Shown here: one piece after another, positions 5,400 to 12,319 of the stretch | Layout of the letters: each line of letters begins with the position of its first letter | How positions within the stretch are numbered: the first letter of the stretch is position 1 | Assembly (NCBI GenBank): GCA_003551945.1 | Contig: PUNZ01000097.1 | Span: 1-13,190, forward strand | Length of the DNA: 13,190 nt | Direction of reading: 5' to 3' | Origin: Halovenus sp. | Lineage (GTDB): Archaea > Halobacteriota > Halobacteria > Halobacteriales > Haloarculaceae | Translations under genes and position numbers: made by a program | The notes under the pieces: generated by a model | Database searches by the model: none | What the model saw: the letters and a program-made list of their open reading frames with translations, nothing else | What the model was told of the DNA's origin: nothing

Positions 5400-6164
5400 A
5401 TGAACCCAGAAACAGTCGGTGAGGCGTTATACAACGCTTACCTCGACGGTAAGCCGCTCGATTCGACACAACTCCCTGACCTATCAATCGAAGAGGCCTA
5501 CGAGGTACAGCAGCACTGTATCGACCGCCGAATCGATGCAGAGGGACCAGTCGTCGGATATAAGATTGGTTTTACAAACGAACGAGTGCAGTCCGAGTTG
5601 GGTGTCACCGAACCGTCTTATGGCCAGTTGCTTGCAGGAACGGTCCGCGAGGACCGCCAGTTCAACATGGATGAACTGGTTGCACCGCGAATCGAACCCG
5701 AAATCGCGTTCGTGCTGGGAGCACCGCTGGGAGAAGCGACGAGTCGACTCGACGTTCTTGCCGCAACGGAGTGTGTCGTTCCAGTCATCGAAGTTGTCGA
5801 CAGTCGACTTACCGACTGGAACCTGACGGCTGCGACGGCGATTGCCGATAACTCACTGGCTGCACGACTCCTGTCCGGCGAGCAGATCGCACCAACGGAG
5901 ACAGCACTGCATCTGGAAAGCGTCGAGGTACTCATCAACGGTGAGCGGCGGGCGACCGGAACCGGTGCAGCGGTGCTCGGCCATCCTGCCGACGCAGTGT
6001 CATGGCTGGCGAACGAACTGGCGGTCGACGGCCCCGGATTGCAAGCGGGCGATATCATCACCACTGGCTCGCTAACGGAACCGATTCCTGTCACTGCTGG
6101 TGAGACGGTTGTTGCCCGATTCGGTTCGCTCGGGACAGTTGTTGCCCACGCTGGCGAAAGCTAA
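5400..6164 (+). CDS. 2-keto-4-pentenoate hydratase (MhpD-like, FAH superfamily)
   Basis: This enzyme should add water to a 2-hydroxypenta-2,4-dienoate-type compound to give 4-hydroxy-2-oxovalerate, a step in aromatic meta-cleavage. Some family members act as decarboxylases instead. The 254-residue length is normal for MhpD-type proteins. Metal-binding acidic residues stand where expected: E99 and E101 in RIEPEIAFVL, and E131 in PVIEVVDSR. The lysine in VGYKIGFTN (K55) is also conserved in the family. The C-terminus has the usual GDIITTGSLTEPIPV. ATG 5400 follows AAGGACTCC, a weak ribosome-site-like sequence. The same frame is open back to 4671, but that part is antisense to the lipoprotein gene and is rejected. 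No other meta-cleavage genes are in the window, so the true substrate is open. Confidence 0.9.
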   Translation: MNPETVGEALYNAYLDGKPLDSTQLPDLSIEEAYEVQQHCIDRRIDAEGPVVGYKIGFTNERVQSELGVTEPSYGQLLAGTVREDRQFNMDELVAPRIEPEIAFVLGAPLGEATSRLDVLAATECVVPVIEVVDSRLTDWNLTAATAIADNSLAARLLSGEQIAPTETALHLESVEVLINGERRATGTGAAVLGHPADAVSWLANELAVDGPGLQAGDIITTGSLTEPIPVTAGETVVARFGSLGTVVAHAGES

Positions 6165-6178
6165 TCAAAACAGACCAA

Positions 6179-7150
6179 TCAGCCCCACAAAAAGCTATTT
6201 CCGCCTCGCTCAGTCATCCCCGGGTCGTATTCGATTCGCTCTAACCCAACCTCACGGGCGTGCTCAATCACGGCCTGGTACTCTTCTTTCGTGATTCCGC
6301 GATTGATATCCTCGTAACGCTCGTCAGTTCTCGCCTTGTAATGTGGCCGATACTGCGCCATCACGTTGACGAACGTCTCCTCGCTAAGTTCCTCGGCAAG
6401 AAACGACAGGACACCCTTAGCATTCTCGACCTGTCCCGGCATGACGAGGTGGCGAACAAGCAAGCCCTGTGTAGCGAGGCCGCTCGCATCGACGGACAGG
6501 TCACCGACCTGCCGGTACATCTCCCGAAGTGAGTCCTGGATATTCGACCAGTACCCCGGTGCTTTGGAGTAGCGGGCCGCAGCGGCGTCATCGCTCCATT
6601 TCACGTCGGGCATATAGATATCGACGATGCCATCAAGCAATTCAAGGATTTCTCTGCGCTCATACCCGCCGCAGTTCCAGACAACCGGGAGTTCAAGGCC
6701 GCGGTCACGGGCAATCCGGAGCGCCTCGACGAGGTGCGGAGAGTGGTGGGTCGGCGAGACGAAGTTGACGTTATGACAGCCTTTCGCCTGCAGGGCAAGC
6801 GCCATCTCCGCAATCTCCTCGGGCGTGACGGGCTCGCCCTGTGCCTCGTGGCTGGTCTCGAAATTCTGGCAGAACACACACTTCATGTTACAGTGAGCCA
6901 GAAATATCGTGCCGCTACCATTGTGACCACGAAGAACGTCCTCCTCGCCGTGGTGGTCGAAATACGAGGAGACGTACGCGGTATCGTCGACGCGACACGC
7001 ACCGGTTTCACCGGCTGTCCTATCGACCCGACAGTCGTAGGCACAGAGGTCACAGTCCGCGTATCGACTCCGCAACTCCACAGCGCGTGCCCGAAACTCA
7101 TCATCGGAAAGGGAAAGGTAATTCGGGGAAGTGGCCGGACGAGTGCTCAT
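6179..7150 (-). CDS. Radical SAM protein, PflX/COG1313-like
   Basis: This 323-residue protein carries the radical SAM cluster motif CNMKCVFC (C87, C91, C94), which binds a [4Fe-4S] cluster and cleaves S-adenosylmethionine. Ahead of it are four more cysteines (C33, C36, C40, C52) in CDLCAYDC and GACRV, an N-terminal pattern typical of the COG1313 proteins named PflX and related to pyruvate formate-lyase activases. Downstream text such as NFVSPTHHSPHLVEAL and VWNCGGYE also fits this family, as does DIYMPDVKW. The reaction and target are not established for the family. It ends 14 bases from the hydratase stop, convergently, and starts divergently from the SRPBCC gene. Confidence 0.92.
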   Translation of the reverse strand: MSTRPATSPNYLSLSDDEFRARAVELRSRYADCDLCAYDCRVDRTAGETGACRVDDTAYVSSYFDHHGEEDVLRGHNGSGTIFLAHCNMKCVFCQNFETSHEAQGEPVTPEEIAEMALALQAKGCHNVNFVSPTHHSPHLVEALRIARDRGLELPVVWNCGGYERREILELLDGIVDIYMPDVKWSDDAAAARYSKAPGYWSNIQDSLREMYRQVGDLSVDASGLATQGLLVRHLVMPGQVENAKGVLSFLAEELSEETFVNVMAQYRPHYKARTDERYEDINRGITKEEYQAVIEHAREVGLERIEYDPGMTERGGNSFLWG

Positions 7151-7200
7151 ACTGAGTGTTTGTCAACGAGTGGCAAAGAGCGTGTCGCCGGTGATGGAAC

Positions 7201-7207
7201 TATTTTT
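7201..7207 (+). promoter_or_regulatory. TATA-like box of the SRPBCC gene
   Basis: TATTTTT lies 21-27 nt before ATG 7228 and fits a leaderless transcript. It sits in the 77-base divergent region shared with the radical SAM gene. Confidence 0.4.
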
Positions 7208-7227
7208 GTTCAGTCCTAAGAGAACGT

Positions 7228-7653
7228 ATGGACGCGAGCGAACAGATTGTCATCGACCGTCCGCAGAAAGCCGTCTTCGAGTTCATGGACGTACCAGAGA
7301 ACCAACAGCGGATTTCGCCGCGCCTCTCATCGGTTGAGACCGTCGGAACGCTCGATAACGGCGGGAAGCGAGCAACCTACACCTACCGACTGTTCGGCCT
7401 CAGGTTCACTGGGGAGGTTCGCGGCGTCGAACACGAACCACCTGAGCGGATCCGGTTTGAAATGGATGGTGATATCGCTGGCGAGATTCGCTGGCAGTTC
7501 GAGCCCATCGACCACGGAACACGGGTGACCTATAGCATCGACTACGATTTCGATATCCCGTGGCTCATCGACAGCCTGTTTGGACCTGCAATCGACCGGT
7601 TTAACCAGCGGGAGTTGCAGGCAACCCTGGACAATCTGCAGCGCAGAATGTGA
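7228..7653 (+). CDS. SRPBCC (polyketide cyclase/CoxG-like) family protein
   Basis: This is a 141-residue START/Bet v1-like fold protein. The first strand and helices read IVIDRPQKAVFEFMDVPENQQRIS. Central strands follow (TYTYRLFGLRFTGEVRGVEHEPPERIRFEM), then WQFEPIDHGTRVTYSIDYDF, and the protein ends in a long C-terminal helix (FNQRELQATLDNLQRRM). Proteins of this fold bind hydrophobic ligands in a central cavity. The ligand is unknown and no catalytic residues can be named. It lies 75 bases ahead of the SOUL-family gene on the same strand, but that gene has its own TATA-like box, so a shared operon is not certain. Confidence 0.88.
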   Translation: MDASEQIVIDRPQKAVFEFMDVPENQQRISPRLSSVETVGTLDNGGKRATYTYRLFGLRFTGEVRGVEHEPPERIRFEMDGDIAGEIRWQFEPIDHGTRVTYSIDYDFDIPWLIDSLFGPAIDRFNQRELQATLDNLQRRM

Positions 7654-7699
7654 CGAACGGCCACGATTTTCGCCCAAAAAGAACACTCGCCCGAAGAGG

Positions 7700-7706
7700 T
7701 TTATCA
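7700..7706 (+). promoter_or_regulatory. TATA-like box of the SOUL gene
   Basis: TTTATCA lies 23-29 nt before ATG 7729, consistent with an independent leaderless promoter. Confidence 0.45.
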
Positions 7707-7728
7707 CGAAAACGAGCGTAGAAACAAC

Positions 7729-8349
7729 ATGATTCGCAAGCGTACTCTCGGCCTCCTCACGCTGGGTGTCATCGGTGCAACCCTCGTCGTATCGACGCTC
7801 TATCAGCGGGCAGCGACACAGACCGTTCCCTACACCGTCGTCGCCCGCGTCGATGATGTGGAACTCCGGCGCTATCCGAAAACCATCGCCGTCGAAACAA
7901 CCGCCGACTCACAGCGGGTGGCCTTTCAACGGCTGTTTCAGTATATCACCGGCGGGAACAGCGGCAGCACTGAGATAGCAATGACCGCGCCCGTCGAACT
8001 CACAGGCCGTGGAGCAACAATTTCGATGACTGCACCGGTTGAACTCACAAGCGGGGAGGAACAGCGAATGCGGTTCTATCTCCCGCCTGAATTCGACAGT
8101 GAAAGTGCCCCACAGCCAATCGACGATGCAGTCGAACTGACCGTGATTCCGGAGCGAACTCTCGCCGTTCGCCGATTCACCTGGCGGCCAACGGAGGCGC
8201 GTATCAAGCGCGAACGCGAAGCACTCGAAAAGACGCTTGCGGATGCGAACGTTCGGACCGTTGATGAGCCGTTTTTCATGGGATACGATGCGCCGTGGAC
8301 AGTCCCGATGCTTCGGCGAAACGAAGTTGCCGTGGAAGTCGAGAGCTGA
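7729..8349 (+). CDS. Membrane-anchored SOUL haem-binding family protein
   Basis: This 206-residue protein has an N-terminal hydrophobic segment (about residues 6-24) that should anchor it in the membrane. The rest is a SOUL/HBP domain. It has VELRRYP near 44-50, MTAPVEL twice (85-91 and 100-106), RMRFYLPPEF at 113-122, and the closing FFMGYDAPWTVPMLRRNEVAVEV. SOUL proteins bind haem or other tetrapyrroles and may buffer or carry them. The duplicated MTAPVEL motif is, as far as I recall, common in haloarchaeal members. The repeats differ mainly at synonymous sites in the DNA, so the duplication is old or selected. The gene converges on orc1. Confidence 0.92.
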   Translation: MIRKRTLGLLTLGVIGATLVVSTLYQRAATQTVPYTVVARVDDVELRRYPKTIAVETTADSQRVAFQRLFQYITGGNSGSTEIAMTAPVELTGRGATISMTAPVELTSGEEQRMRFYLPPEFDSESAPQPIDDAVELTVIPERTLAVRRFTWRPTEARIKREREALEKTLADANVRTVDEPFFMGYDAPWTVPMLRRNEVAVEVES

Positions 8350-8358
8350 GGACGAGAC

Positions 8359-8364
8359 AAAAAA
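8359..8364 (-). terminator. Poly-U terminator of the orc1 gene
   Basis: On the minus strand a run of six T lies about 20 bases past the orc1 stop, between convergent genes. Archaeal intrinsic terminators are T-runs of this kind. Confidence 0.45.
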
Positions 8365-8382
8365 GAGGTCACCGTGTGCGTT

Positions 8383-9381
8383 TCATTCGACAAGTTTGTA
8401 GACCTTACTCGGACCGCTACCCGAACTCGTTATTAGGTTATACTGCTCGAGTTTGCGGAGATACTTCCGAACCGTTCGTTTGGATTTCGGGTCGGCAACG
8501 TGTTCTCGATACTTGGCAGTGATTTCTTTGGGCATCAGCTCGCCTGCCCCGCGAAGCACCTGATAGACCGCAAGCTGGTCCCGAGTGAGTCGGTCCAGGC
8601 TTTTCTGTCGGAGTTCCGCTCGGGCCTCTGGAATTGCCTTCTCGATATCGCCGTCACGAATCTGGTCAGCACCAACCTGTTCGCCACGACGGGCAGCGGA
8701 GCGAAGGATTGCAATCGCATCGCGGGCATTCCCGCGGGCGGCTTCCGCCATCCGACCGAGTTGGTCGGCCGTTGCGGCATCTTCGGTCAGTCCCCACTGC
8801 ACGCGGTCTGAGAGAATCGAGACAAGTTCGTCGTGTGAGTAGCGGTTGAACTGTATCTGGTCGCTGCTGCGCAGTCGTGACTGCAGTCGTTCATCAAGCG
8901 GCGAGAGCAGTGCCCGTTCGTGGTTCGTGACGAGAATCATCGTCACGTGTGGAATTCCGTAGAGTCGCCGGAGCAAATCAGGGTCATCAATCTGGTCGGC
9001 CTCATCAAGGATAATAAAGAAAGGTTTCTCAACGGTCGCCAGTCGTTCGAGAAGTTCATCGTGTGGGGTCGAGCGGTGAATATCGTAGGTGCTGCCCACG
9101 CTTTCGAGCAGTTTGTAGAGAATCCGGAAATCGTTCGGGTGGAGCCAGCAATCGACGTGTGCAGTATGAACGTCAAGCACCTGTTCTTGGAGTCGGTCGA
9201 GTGTCGCACGGGCGATACAGGTTTTGCCTGCACCTGAGGGGCCAGTCAGCAACGCGTGCTGGGGTTTATCGCCCTCAACAACGGGTTCTAACGCACTTGC
9301 AAGCTGGGACATCTCCTCGTGACGGTGGACAATCTCCCGGGGAAGGTGGTCGTCCTGTAACACCCGTGCGTCCCGTATCAT
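8383..9381 (-). CDS. orc1: Short Orc1/Cdc6-family AAA+ protein
   Basis: This 332-residue protein resembles archaeal replication initiators. Residues 47-54 are the Walker A motif GPSGAGKT. Walker B is FIILDEADQ (DEAD at 126-129), sensor-1 Asn is in ILVTNHE (about 153), and the C-terminal winged helix runs from about 280 (SLDRLTRDQLAVYQVL to SKVYKLVE). The opening MIRDARVLQDDHLPREIVHR is the usual start of haloarchaeal Orc1 proteins, so I chose ATG 9381. An in-frame ATG at 9408 and the frame open to 9453 are less likely. A TATA-like CTTATGG lies 23-29 nt upstream. Its length is short for the family and matches the small paralogue common in haloarchaea, which need not drive an active origin. It diverges from the exonuclease gene across a repeat-bearing region. 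Confidence 0.92.
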   Translation of the reverse strand: MIRDARVLQDDHLPREIVHRHEEMSQLASALEPVVEGDKPQHALLTGPSGAGKTCIARATLDRLQEQVLDVHTAHVDCWLHPNDFRILYKLLESVGSTYDIHRSTPHDELLERLATVEKPFFIILDEADQIDDPDLLRRLYGIPHVTMILVTNHERALLSPLDERLQSRLRSSDQIQFNRYSHDELVSILSDRVQWGLTEDAATADQLGRMAEAARGNARDAIAILRSAARRGEQVGADQIRDGDIEKAIPEARAELRQKSLDRLTRDQLAVYQVLRGAGELMPKEITAKYREHVADPKSKRTVRKYLRKLEQYNLITSSGSGPSKVYKLVE

Positions 9382-9424
9382 ACGAGAACCATTGGAAGCC
9401 ACCACCATAAGCGGAAGGGGGGTA

Positions 9425-9441
9425 CTTCCGGGTTTCCGGGT
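9425..9441 (-). repeat. Left arm of 17-bp inverted repeat (ORB-like)
   Basis: CTTCCGGGTTTCCGGGT is an 8-bp unit in tandem (CTTCCGGG, TTTCCGGG). It is an exact inverted copy of 9552-9568. It contains GGAAAC on the minus strand. A six-G run stands two bases to its left, but an origin recognition box would place the G-string on the same strand as GGAAAC; here it is on the other strand. Confidence 0.65.
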
Positions 9442-9469
9442 ACGGAATTCCAATCTTCAGATATATGTT

Positions 9470-9479
9470 CTTCCGGGTA
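9470..9479 (-). repeat. Half copy of the orc1-region repeat
   Basis: CTTCCGGGTA matches the first unit of the left arm, in direct orientation with it, about 45 bases downstream. Confidence 0.5.
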
Positions 9480-9551
9480 GCAGCGCCGGTAGAGAAGGCC
9501 TGTGCAGCCTGCTTTGAATCATATTTCGGCCAGAAAAGAGTGCATATCGAA

Positions 9552-9568
9552 ACCCGGAAACCCGGAAG
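9552..9568 (+). repeat. Right arm of 17-bp inverted repeat (ORB-like)
   Basis: ACCCGGAAACCCGGAAG is the exact reverse complement of 9425-9441. It sits just upstream of a TATA-like TATTTTA (9582-9588) for the exonuclease gene, so a protein bound here could also control that promoter. Confidence 0.65.
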
Positions 9569-9613
9569 CATGGCAATTTCGTATTTTAGGCTACTCGCGC
9601 AAGTCGGCGGTGC

Positions 9614-9618
9614 GGTGA
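9614..9618 (+). promoter_or_regulatory. Ribosome-binding site of the exonuclease gene
   Basis: GGTGA lies four bases before ATG 9623 and matches the GGAGGUGA-type Shine-Dalgarno. With TATTTTA at 9582-9588 a short leader is likely, unlike the apparently leaderless neighbours. This supports ATG 9623 as the start. Confidence 0.5.
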
Positions 9619-9622
9619 ACCA

Positions 9623-10276
9623 ATGAAGACAATCGCAGTAGATATCGAAACGACTGGCATCGAACCGGATGACAAGATAACCGTACTCGGCATCGACCTC
9701 CCCATGGGCTCGTGTTTGTTCCTGAACACCGGCGGCAGGGAATATTCGGAAGCAACGACCGAGCGCCTCACCGATGACTTCGACCGCGTCGTGCATGTGA
9801 CCGCGACAGATTCCGAAAAAGAAACGCTAGAAGCATTCGCCGCGTTTGCGGAGGAACGGTTCGACGGGACTAGTCGCCAAGAAGACGAGTTCAAATTCGC
9901 AGCCTATAACGGCGAGACCTGGAACGGCGGCTTTGATTTGCCGTTTATCCGCACCCGCTGTCGGGAGTACGACATCGGCTGGCCGCTCTGTGGGCCGTAC
10001 ATCGATGTCTACGAGGTTGTCGGGACACGGTTCAACGTCTCGAAAAAGGACCTCGAAACGACCTACGGAGAACTTGTCGATGGGGGATTGAACGCCACAG
10101 ACCCATTCGAGGACAGCGGCGAGGCCGTCGAGCACTGGGAAGCCGGCGAGTTTGAGCCACTGCTTCGGCACAACCTCGCCGATATCCGCCGTACGCGAGA
10201 GCTGGTTGCGGTCGCCGAGCAGTACTGTTCGACCTCACATTTTTCGATGCGTTCGCTCCAGCCAATCAATCCGTGA
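9623..10276 (+). CDS. DEDD-type 3'-5' exonuclease / RNase H-like protein
   Basis: This 217-residue protein has the three exonuclease motifs of the DEDD superfamily. Motif I is DIETTG with D7 and E9. Motif II is NGETWNGGFDLPFI with D105. Motif III is HNLADIRRTREL with D187; the His four residues earlier fits the DEDDh spacing only loosely. It resembles the YprB-type RNase_H_2 domain. It should remove nucleotides from DNA or RNA ends with two metal ions. The substrate cannot be read from sequence. It diverges from orc1, and sharing a control region with a replication-type ATPase hints at a role in DNA replication or repair, which is inference only. Confidence 0.87.
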   Translation: MKTIAVDIETTGIEPDDKITVLGIDLPMGSCLFLNTGGREYSEATTERLTDDFDRVVHVTATDSEKETLEAFAAFAEERFDGTSRQEDEFKFAAYNGETWNGGFDLPFIRTRCREYDIGWPLCGPYIDVYEVVGTRFNVSKKDLETTYGELVDGGLNATDPFEDSGEAVEHWEAGEFEPLLRHNLADIRRTRELVAVAEQYCSTSHFSMRSLQPINP

Positions 10277-10308
10277 GCGGTCGAGGAAGGCCGTTTCCGT
10301 TGGAGCGA

Positions 10309-10316
10309 TATAAAAT
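10309..10316 (+). promoter_or_regulatory. Strong TATA box without a close gene
   Basis: TATAAAAT is the best TATA match in this 235-base gap. A transcript from about 10340 would either reach the PiT gene with a leader of about 170 nt or give a small RNA. It includes a 10-codon frame, ATG 10373 to TAA, encoding MGFSHCRGAN. Expression is unproven. Confidence 0.35.
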
Positions 10317-10451
10317 CCTCTCTTTCTGACGGTACGAATCTAAAAGCAACTGTCGAAGAACTCTTCTCAATTATGGGTTTCAGTCATTGCAGAGGAGCAA
10401 ACTAAGTAGAGGCCAACTCTGTTGAGTAACGACAGCAGTTCGGTAGATATC

Positions 10452-10486
10452 GAAATAACTTATGGGTCTGTTACGGTAGTTATTTC
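10452..10486. promoter_or_regulatory. Inverted-repeat operator at the PiT promoter
   Basis: GAAATAACT (10452-10460) and AGTTATTTC (10478-10486) are perfect 9-bp inverted arms with 17 bases between. The right arm overlaps a TATA-like GTTATTT (10479-10485) that lies 27-33 nt before ATG 10512. A dimeric regulator bound here would block the promoter, perhaps in response to phosphate. Confidence 0.55.
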
Positions 10487-10511
10487 AAGACGTCACACAT
10501 ATTATTGTTTA

Positions 10512-11687
10512 ATGGTAGAAACTCTCCTTCTTATTGGTGTCGTTGCGTCTATCTTTGTCGGATTCAATATCGGTGGCTCCTCAACCGGAATTGCGTGGGG
10601 GCCACCTGTCGGTGCTGGTATCATCAAAAAGACAACAGCAGCGGCTCTCATGACGTTTTTCGTCTTTCTCGGTGGATGGACTGTTGGACGAAACGTAATG
10701 GATACGCTGAGTGAGGGTATTATCACGATTGAGTTGTCACTATCCGCAGGTGTTGCGGTCCTCTTTTTTATTGGGCTGGGTATCCTTATTGCCAATATTT
10801 TCGGCGTCCCTGTCCCAACATCGATGACAACGGTCGGGGCGATAGCCGGTCTCGGGCTGGCGACGGACACACTTAACTATACCACGATTGCGGAAATCAT
10901 CACGTGGTGGGTTGTCACTCCAGTCATTGGATTCTGGATTGGTGGGATTATTGGCCGATACATCTATCCGGAAGTTAACCAACGAGTACAGATTGAAAAA
11001 TCAGATGGTCCCTTACTTATCTTTTCTCGGGATAGCACCGTCCCAAAGCCAACGCTCGGCCCAAACACAACCCTGTCTGAAGTCGGTAGTACGACAGTTG
11101 TCCTCGTCATTGCCTGTTATATGGCGTTCAGTGCTGGGGCGAGTAACGTGCCGAACGCCGCTGCACCGCTGGTCGGCGAAGCAGGGTTGGAACCGAATAT
11201 TGCGATTGTCATCGCAACATTTGCGATTGGACTCGGTGGATTCACTATTGCCCGCCGGACGATGGACTCTGTTGGAGGCGAACTGAGTGACATCCCGCTA
11301 CTCGCAGCCCTATTCGTTATGGTTACGGCATCAACAATCACAACGCTTCTCTCGTGGATTGGAATCCCAATCAGCCTCGTGATGGCAACGGTGATGACGA
11401 TTGTTGGCATTGGGTGGGGTCGTGCAACTCGACCGATTACATTCCGTGAGGCCGTTACCCGAAACACAAAAGACCGCGAAATTGTCACCGGCGCCATCAC
11501 CGCTGAGGAAATGGAAGGAGAACCAGCCGCACCGATAGGTGAAGAAGAACCGGAAGAAGTGCTCAATGCGGGTGATCTGTTTAACCCTCGGGCGATAATC
11601 AAATATGTCTCAATGTGGATCATCGGCCCCTCGGTCTCGACGCTTCTGGCCTACGGATTCTTCATCCTCGTTCCGGGAGTCGTCTGA
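10512..11687 (+). CDS. pit: PiT-family phosphate permease
   Basis: This 391-residue membrane protein should import inorganic phosphate (possibly sulfate) by cation symport. It has two related halves with about ten hydrophobic segments. The signature loops are FNIGGSSTGIAWGP near residues 18-31 and GASNVPNAAAPLVG at 209-222. The paired half-motifs VPVPTSMTTVGAIAG (99-113) and GIPISLVMATVMTIVG (284-299) show the internal duplication. A hydrophilic loop (about 153-192) joins the halves, and a long acidic loop follows at about 310-355. ATG 10512 starts a typical haloarchaeal N-terminus (MVETLLLIGVVAS). A TTG at 10422 would add thirty residues through the promoter inverted repeat, so it is rejected. 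The UspA gene 38 bases downstream is a frequent partner. Confidence 0.92.
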   Translation: MVETLLLIGVVASIFVGFNIGGSSTGIAWGPPVGAGIIKKTTAAALMTFFVFLGGWTVGRNVMDTLSEGIITIELSLSAGVAVLFFIGLGILIANIFGVPVPTSMTTVGAIAGLGLATDTLNYTTIAEIITWWVVTPVIGFWIGGIIGRYIYPEVNQRVQIEKSDGPLLIFSRDSTVPKPTLGPNTTLSEVGSTTVVLVIACYMAFSAGASNVPNAAAPLVGEAGLEPNIAIVIATFAIGLGGFTIARRTMDSVGGELSDIPLLAALFVMVTASTITTLLSWIGIPISLVMATVMTIVGIGWGRATRPITFREAVTRNTKDREIVTGAITAEEMEGEPAAPIGEEEPEEVLNAGDLFNPRAIIKYVSMWIIGPSVSTLLAYGFFILVPGVV

Positions 11688-11725
11688 CAACAGAAGTTAG
11701 ATAGCTGGAAAACATCTTTTGAGAT

Positions 11726-12154
11726 ATGACTTCACGAATTCTTGTTCCGATAGATGATTCCGACCACGCTAGCCAAGCCCTGAAATATGCGCTCGACAAT
11801 TATCCGGACGCGGAAATCATCGTCTTACACGTTGTTGGTGTTCCCTCAATGATGATGGGTGAAGCGACGGGTCTCGCTCTCGAAGACGACATCAGTGAGG
11901 CTGCTGCCAAGCGAGCTAAGCCCATTTTCAAACGCGCCCGTGAGATAGCCGACGAACAGGGCCGAGAGATCAGCACGGTAGTTGGAATCGGCCACCCTGC
12001 CCGTCAAATCCTCGACCGTGCTGAGGAGTACGACGCTATCGTCCTTGGTGCCCACGGTGCAGATTGGAGCCGTGCAACACGCCGGTTTCTTGTTGGAAAC
12101 GTCACGGAGACGGTGTCTAAGCGAGCACCAGTCCCAGTAGTTATTGTTCGTTGA
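11726..12154 (+). CDS. Universal stress protein (UspA family), PiT partner
   Basis: This 142-residue soluble protein has the UspA fold. It opens with ILVPIDDSDHASQALKYAL, has the strand IIVLHVVGV near 31-39, and ends with the nucleotide-binding region and TETVSKRAPVPVVIVR. UspA proteins that bind ATP usually have G-2X-G-9X-G(S/T). Here it is GAHG at 108-111, then twelve residues to GN at 124-125, so the loop is three longer and the final residue is Asn. ATP binding may be altered or absent. The gene follows the PiT permease by 38 bases on the same strand, and PiT-UspA pairs are, to my recollection, common in haloarchaea. It may regulate the permease; that is inference. Confidence 0.92.
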   Translation: MTSRILVPIDDSDHASQALKYALDNYPDAEIIVLHVVGVPSMMMGEATGLALEDDISEAAAKRAKPIFKRAREIADEQGREISTVVGIGHPARQILDRAEEYDAIVLGAHGADWSRATRRFLVGNVTETVSKRAPVPVVIVR

Positions 12155-12319
12155 CCAAGGCGGACCAGCGATTGTGGACGTGAGAGAGTCAGATCGAGGT
12201 TGTGGACGAGACACGCAACTGCGAGTTCACGAAACTGCTTTCACCACCGTCCTGAACGGACAAACGCATCGTATTTTCGCGCAACTGACTAAGGATTCCA
12301 ACAGAGCCAAGCAGTCTCA
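12155..12319. other. Convergent intergenic region without a clear gene
   Basis: This 165-base gap lies between convergent genes. It contains a short direct repeat TTGTGGACG (12172-12180 and 12200-12208, 28-bp step). I see no good terminator hairpin or T-run. The plus-strand frame crossing it lacks a credible start or family likeness. Confidence 0.45.

Larger units (their letters stand above)
9382..9622. other. Repeat-bearing orc1/exonuclease intergenic region (origin-like)
   Basis: These 241 bases lie between divergent orc1 and exonuclease genes. They hold a perfect 17-bp inverted repeat (9425-9441 and 9552-9568), a half copy (9470-9479), and a G-run GGGGGG (9417-9422). AT-rich stretches sit near 9444-9470 and 9510-9548. 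This layout fits a small replication origin or a regulatory region for both genes. The GGAAAC element in each repeat is shared with known archaeal origin recognition boxes, but the full consensus is not matched. Confidence 0.5.

Noticed and set aside
9382..9453. Longer Orc1 start (ATG 9408 or the frame open to 9453)
   Set aside because: The usual family N-terminus begins at MIRDARVL (ATG 9381), and a longer start would run toward or into the inverted repeat.
10422..10511. TTG start adding 30 residues to PiT
   Set aside because: It would put the promoter inverted repeat inside the gene, and the family N-terminus starts at MVETLLLIG.
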